Shown here: piece after piece, positions 30,969 to 34,213 of the stretch | How positions within the stretch are numbered: the stretch's first letter is position 1 | How the letters are laid out: the number at the start of each line of letters is the position of its first letter | Assembly: GCA_034408875.1 (NCBI GenBank) | Contig: JAWXCJ010000122.1 | Location: 1 to 34,213 of the forward strand | Length of the DNA stretch: 34,213 bases | Direction of reading: 5' to 3' | DNA from: JANNHK01 sp034408875 | GTDB taxonomy: Bacteria > Actinomycetota > Acidimicrobiia > IMCC26256 > PALSA-610 | Translations under genes and position numbers: made by a program | The notes under the pieces: generated by a model | What the model saw: only the letters and a program-made list of their open reading frames with translations | The model's database searches: none | What the model was told of the DNA's origin: nothing

Positions 30969-32654
30969 CTAGATCGCTCGTCCGCCGAGATAGGTCGCGG
31001 TGCCGAGGGCGAACACGCCGCCGTCGCGGGCGGCCATGCGGTAGCCCGTGCCGGCCGGCATCACCGCCATCGCCGTGATCGGCTGCACGAGCGCCAACGA
31101 ACCGAGTGAGCCGCTGAACGCGGCGGTGCCGAACGTGAACACACCACCATCGGCCGCGACCAACCAGTAGCCGGCGCCGTCGGGCGTCTTCTCCATCGCG
31201 AAGATCGGCTGGTTCAACGCCATCGAACCGGTCGAACCCTTGAACGCCGCGTCGCCGAACGTGAAGATGCCACCGTCGGAAGCGACGAGGAAGTATCCGT
31301 TGCCGCTCGGCGTGACCTCCATACCGACGACCGGCCGGTTCAGCCGCATGGCTCCCGTCGAACCCATGAACGCCGCGTCACCGAACGTGAAGATCCCGCC
31401 GTCGGCCGCGACCAACCAGTAGCCGGCGCCGGAGTTGGTGGTCGCCATGCCCACGATCGGCTGGTTGAGGCGGATGGCTCCCGTCGAACCCTTGAACGCC
31501 GCGTCGCCGAACGTGAAGATCCCGCCGTCGGTTGCGACGAGGTAGTAGCCATTCCCGGTCGGCGTCGATGCCATCCCGACGATCGGCTGGTTCAACGCAA
31601 TCCCCGCGAGCGACCCGAACGCGCCCGCGTCGCCGAACGGCCACACACCGCCGGCCGCGTCGACGAGCCAGTACCCGTTGCCGGACGGAGTCTGCGTCAT
31701 ACCGACGATCGTGGAACGACCAACAGACGTCGTCGCGCGGCTCACTTCGATCGCGGCGCTCGAGTAGCGCAGGAACGGTACCGTCAGCTCGGTGCCGCCG
31801 ATCACGCGCGTGATCGTGTCCGTCACTTCCGCGGTGAGCTCACCGGTGACCTGCCGCGTCGTTGTGTAGAACTCCTGCGACGTGGTTGCCGGGCTGGTGA
31901 ACCCGAGTTCGTTCGTGAGGAACGCGTCCTTCAGGAACAGCGTGAACGATCCGTCGTCGTGCACCGAGTTGTTCGCCTTCAGGTGCGCGGCGGCCAACGT
32001 GAACGACACCTTGTCGGTTGCAGGGTCGATGGTCGGTGTACCGATCGACTGGGCATCGGTTTCCAGCCACGCGCCCCGCAGGTCGTTTGCGATAGCCGCG
32101 CTGCTGACCGTCGGCGCGACGATCTGGCCCACCGCAACCGCAGTCAGGTCGTTGTCGGCCCTTGTATTCGCGTTGCCGCACGAGTCGGCCGAGCAACCGG
32201 CCGTGGTCCACGACGCGGCAACCGGCGACACGTCGAAGCTCGCCGTGTTCCCGGTGGTCGAGTTGACGGCGGGCGCGAAGCCCTCGACTGCGCCGGTGAA
32301 CATCAGCATGAGCGGGTCGAACGTCCCCGTGTTCAGCTCCACGTGAATATCGGCGGCAGTCGACAGTGCGGGCGACAGTTCGACACCGCTCTGCGCCGCG
32401 CCCGCCTGCAGCACTTGGATCGTCAACACCGAAGTGCTCGTCGCCACGACCGAGAGCGTGACCCCGGCCGGGGGTGCGCCGCCGTTGACGGAGAACGCCG
32501 CGACGCAATTCTGTGTCGTCGCGCCACCGCAGGTCGGGTATGGAGCCGTCGTCTGCGCGCCGGCCGGTGCACTCACCGCGCCGACTGCGATCAGCGCTGC
32601 ACTCGCCACACCGGCCGTGATCGCGCGTCGAAGCCATAGATAAGGTCTCTGCAT
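30969..32654 (-). CDS. Secreted repeat protein (GYWLVAADGGIFTFG repeats)
   Basis: A 561-aa protein. The signal peptide RRAITAGVASAALIAVGAVS ends near APAGAQ. An extracellular domain of about 270 residues follows, rich in Thr/Ala/Val with Cys pairs (PTCGGATTQNCV). The C-terminal half has six repeats of about 42 residues of the form PIVGMxxTPSGNGYWLVAxDGGIFTFGDAAFxGSTGxxxLNQ, probably a beta-propeller or solenoid. Such repeats are frequent in secreted Acidimicrobiia and related actinobacterial proteins; their ligand is unknown. ATG 32654 has a TACATT -10-like box 8 nt upstream (32663-32668), suggesting a leaderless mRNA. Confidence 0.85.
   Translation of the reverse strand: MQRPYLWLRRAITAGVASAALIAVGAVSAPAGAQTTAPYPTCGGATTQNCVAAFSVNGGAPPAGVTLSVVATSTSVLTIQVLQAGAAQSGVELSPALSTAADIHVELNTGTFDPLMLMFTGAVEGFAPAVNSTTGNTASFDVSPVAASWTTAGCSADSCGNANTRADNDLTAVAVGQIVAPTVSSAAIANDLRGAWLETDAQSIGTPTIDPATDKVSFTLAAAHLKANNSVHDDGSFTLFLKDAFLTNELGFTSPATTSQEFYTTTRQVTGELTAEVTDTITRVIGGTELTVPFLRYSSAAIEVSRATTSVGRSTIVGMTQTPSGNGYWLVDAAGGVWPFGDAGAFGSLAGIALNQPIVGMASTPTGNGYYLVATDGGIFTFGDAAFKGSTGAIRLNQPIVGMATTNSGAGYWLVAADGGIFTFGDAAFMGSTGAMRLNRPVVGMEVTPSGNGYFLVASDGGIFTFGDAAFKGSTGSMALNQPIFAMEKTPDGAGYWLVAADGGVFTFGTAAFSGSLGSLALVQPITAMAVMPAGTGYRMAARDGGVFALGTATYLGGRAI
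30972..31720 (-). repeat. Tandem coding repeat of about 126 bp (six units)
   Basis: These encode the 42-aa repeats of the secreted protein. The four central units are close at DNA level: AACGTGAAGATCCCGCCGTC-like sequence recurs on the plus strand at 31387 and 31507, with a near copy at 31261. Recent unit duplication or gene conversion is likely. Confidence 0.7.
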
Positions 32655-32724
32655 AGCCGATGAATGTACCCACCTCGACGCCAAAGAGAACGTCGCGGCT
32701 GTAGCAAGTGGGTGCGTCGACTAT

Positions 32725-32946
32725 TTGCGCACCGGTGGTGGGTGGGTCCACCTGCGCCGTTGCCTGGCGTGCGGAAACATCGGCTGTTGCGACAACTCGC
32801 CCGGGCGCTACGCAACTGCCCATTTCGACGCGAGGGGACATCCGGTCATGCAGTCGTTCGAACCGGGCGAGGACTGGCTTTGGTGCTACGTCGACGACTT
32901 CGCCTTCGAAGTCGCGGAACTCGAGCCGAGCGAGTCGCATTCGTAA
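32725..32946 (+). CDS. UBP-type zinc finger protein, start unclear
   Basis: The frame from TTG 32725 reads GWVHLRRCLACGNIGCCDNS, then ATAHFDARGHPVMQSFEPGE and DWLWCYVDDFAFEV, a ZnF-UBP domain as in bacterial stand-alone versions. Conserved sequence continues upstream in the same frame (ECTHLD...ASGCVDYLRTGG, from about 32662), including the first zinc ligands Cys, His and Cys. That part has no usable start codon: it begins GATGAATGT where ATGGAATGT would be expected. Either a base is lost or an unusual start is used. It is divergent to the repeat protein, and the two 5' ends nearly touch. Confidence 0.65.
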   Translation: MRTGGGWVHLRRCLACGNIGCCDNSPGRYATAHFDARGHPVMQSFEPGEDWLWCYVDDFAFEVAELEPSESHS

Positions 32947-32956
32947 CGCCGAAAGG

Positions 32957-33949
32957 TCAGCGGACGGGAACGCCTTCGAACTTCGCGGCGCGCACACCCC
33001 GCTGCGCGAGTTCGGCAAGGAACGGTGCGGGATCGACGAGTGCACCGAGTCCGTGCACGCCGGGCCGGGTCACCTGCGGGTCGAGCGCACCCGCGAGTTG
33101 CGCGGCCGTGACCGCAAGCACCGTGCCCGCCGCAACCGCGGTTCGTTCGATGACGCCGTAGACGACACAGTCGTGCGAGTCGTCGCGTCGGCCCCAGACG
33201 TCGACGCGGGCGGCGCCCCATTCGCCGTCGTCGCCGAACCGGCGGCGGAGCCACGTTCGCTTCGGTGGCTCTCCGAGCAGCGCCGTCGCGCGCGGGACCG
33301 AGAGCGCGTCGACAAGCAGGGCCGTGCCACCGGTGACCAGTTTGCAGTCGCGTGCGCCGATCGGTTCGGGGAACCACACGAGTTCTTCGCCGTGCGGGTG
33401 CTCTTCGCGCCACGCGCCCTGGTGCCACGAACGCACAAGCGCGCGCCGGGCATGGCGTACCGCGGCGACGCTGGCGGGGCCGGCCCAGCCCGTGCGCGCG
33501 ACGCGCACTTCGTCGACGGTGCGAAACGACGACGCGGCGTGCTTGGCGAGCACGTCGGCCAGACCCGGCGCGAGCCCGCACCCGACTGCGATGGTGACAC
33601 CGCCCGCACGCGCGTTCCGGTCGAGTGCACGCAGCGAATCGATCGCGTCGTGGTCGTCGTCGCACGACGCGGCGGGGACATGCTGCGCGATCGCGGTGGC
33701 GATCACTGCATGGTCGACGCTCGTCGGCAGCGCGGTTGCGACCGCGTCGACGCCGTCGGGAATCGGATCGCCCGGCGCGAACGCGATCGCTTCGGCGCGC
33801 GCGACCGGACCGAGGGCCTCGGCCAACCGTTCGGTCGTGTCGAACTCGCGACCGGCCAACAGCAAACGCTTCACGCCGGGCGTGTCGGCCAGCTGGCGCG
33901 CGGCCCGCATGCCGACCTCGCCCAAACCGACGAGCAGGATCGAGGTCAC
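32957..33949 (-). CDS. Saccharopine dehydrogenase-like NAD(P)-binding oxidoreductase
   Basis: A 330-aa protein. SILLVGLGEVGMRAARQLAD is a Rossmann dinucleotide-binding start. GVTIAVGCGLAPGLADVLAK and the later Gly/Ala-rich segment resemble the saccharopine dehydrogenase/reductase fold. It is shorter than true saccharopine reductases, so the substrate is unknown. GTG start 33949 overlaps the stop of the small upstream gene (GTGA), so the two are coupled. Confidence 0.78.
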   Translation of the reverse strand: MTSILLVGLGEVGMRAARQLADTPGVKRLLLAGREFDTTERLAEALGPVARAEAIAFAPGDPIPDGVDAVATALPTSVDHAVIATAIAQHVPAASCDDDHDAIDSLRALDRNARAGGVTIAVGCGLAPGLADVLAKHAASSFRTVDEVRVARTGWAGPASVAAVRHARRALVRSWHQGAWREEHPHGEELVWFPEPIGARDCKLVTGGTALLVDALSVPRATALLGEPPKRTWLRRRFGDDGEWGAARVDVWGRRDDSHDCVVYGVIERTAVAAGTVLAVTAAQLAGALDPQVTRPGVHGLGALVDPAPFLAELAQRGVRAAKFEGVPVR

Positions 33950-34083
33950 CGGAAGTCGGGCGCTTCGAGCTCGCGCCAGCCGCCGCTCGTCGGCGGGACG
34001 CCACCCTTACCCCGGAGCTTGGCAATGACGCCGATCACCCCGGCGAGGCCGAGTACCAACAGAACACGCCGGAATGCCTTCAC
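33946..34083 (-). CDS. 45-aa single-pass membrane peptide
   Basis: The frame from GTG 34083 reads VKAFRRVLLVLGLAGVIGVI, then AKLRGKGGVPPTSGGWRELE and APDFR, stop TGA. It has a basic N terminus, one transmembrane helix (about 5-21) and a soluble tail with GGWREL. The 4-nt overlap with the oxidoreductase start supports a real, coupled gene. Function unknown. Confidence 0.6.
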   Translation of the reverse strand: MKAFRRVLLVLGLAGVIGVIAKLRGKGGVPPTSGGWRELEAPDFR

Positions 34084-34107
34084 GGCCCGGGAGTGTACGG
34101 GGCGCGG

Positions 34108-34213
34108 TCAGTCGTCCGGCGTGAGCGCCCGCAGCACGCAAAACTCGTTGCCCTCGGGGTCGGCGAGGACCACCCACGTGCCGTCGTCACTCTGGCCGTC
34201 GTCACTCTGGCCG
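34108..34213 (-). CDS. VOC/glyoxalase-family protein, C-terminal fragment (5' end outside window)
   Basis: The minus-strand frame ends TWVVLADPEGNEFCVLRALT then PDD and stop TGA. The W-x-V-LADPEGNEFCVL motif closes the last beta-alpha-beta-beta-beta module of VOC proteins, its Glu being the usual metal ligand. The visible 5' part holds GQSDD twice, from a 15-bp tandem duplication. Confidence 0.75.
   Translation of the reverse strand, partial: GQSDDGQSDDGTWVVLADPEGNEFCVLRALTPDD
34181..34210 (-). repeat. 15-bp tandem duplication in the VOC gene
   Basis: CCGTCGTCACTCTGG occurs twice in direct succession and encodes GQSDD-GQSDD in frame. Probably slippage; more units could lie beyond the window end. 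Confidence 0.7.

Noticed and set aside
30972..31720. CRISPR array or minisatellite
   Set aside because: The repeats are in-frame coding units of about 126 bp in a secreted protein, with no spacer pattern.
34181..34210. Start of a repeat array at the window end
   Set aside because: Only two 15-bp units are visible, in frame within a VOC gene; too little to claim more.

Overview
The window is high-GC DNA from an actinobacterium. The left end carries the cell-division and wall-signalling block ftsW - pbpA - pknB - (mutY) - pabA - crgA, which is typical of Actinomycetota. Low use of Shine-Dalgarno sites, -10-like hexamers set 8-12 nt before start codons, and secreted proteins made of 'GYWLVAADGGIFTFG'-type repeats suggest class Acidimicrobiia. 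That class assignment is inference only.

Layout. (1) 1-5.5 kb: FtsW tail, PbpA, PASTA kinase PknB, an A/G adenine glycosylase, PabA/TrpG glutaminase (minus) and CrgA. A pair of inverted DnaA-box-like sequences follows. (2) 5.6-9.6 kb: a small membrane zinc-ribbon-like protein, a thiolase, an orphan membrane histidine kinase and a histidine phosphatase. (3) 9.7-12.6 kb: a compact three-gene locus resembling a restriction-modification system. It has a beta-type DNA methyltransferase with an extra C-terminal domain, a small protein, and a possible endonuclease, with a perfect 22-bp palindrome just before the first gene. (4) 12.65-19.2 kb: a PAS / GAF-PP2C-ATPase signalling protein broken into two frames, a lipoprotein, a decayed small gene, a universal stress protein and a penicillin-acylase-family lipoprotein.

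(5) 19.22-30.38 kb: an island inserted in a tRNA-Ala(TGC) gene. The intact tRNA is at 30342-30415 (minus). A 45-bp copy of its 3' half and flank lies exactly 11,117 bp away at 19220-19264, with one mismatch. I see no integrase gene inside, so the element looks immobilised or dependent on a helper. Cargo: a PucR/CdaR-type regulator, a beta-carbonic-anhydrase-like protein, a TerC membrane protein, a baeRF-family protein, three toxin-antitoxin-like pairs (two arranged tail to tail), an RTX-type secreted protein, and a frameshifted Mrr endonuclease. It also holds remnants of an HtpX protease and a class III adenylate cyclase. Two operons in the island are preceded by the same 46-bp regulatory module.

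(6) 30.4-34.2 kb: core-like genes again: an acidic protein, a large secreted repeat protein, a UBP-type zinc finger lacking a normal start, a saccharopine-dehydrogenase-like oxidoreductase, a 45-aa membrane peptide and the tail of a VOC/glyoxalase protein.

At least six genes are disrupted in frame or by internal deletion. Either the strain carries much decay around the island, or part of the disruption is sequencing or assembly error. Raw reads would decide.
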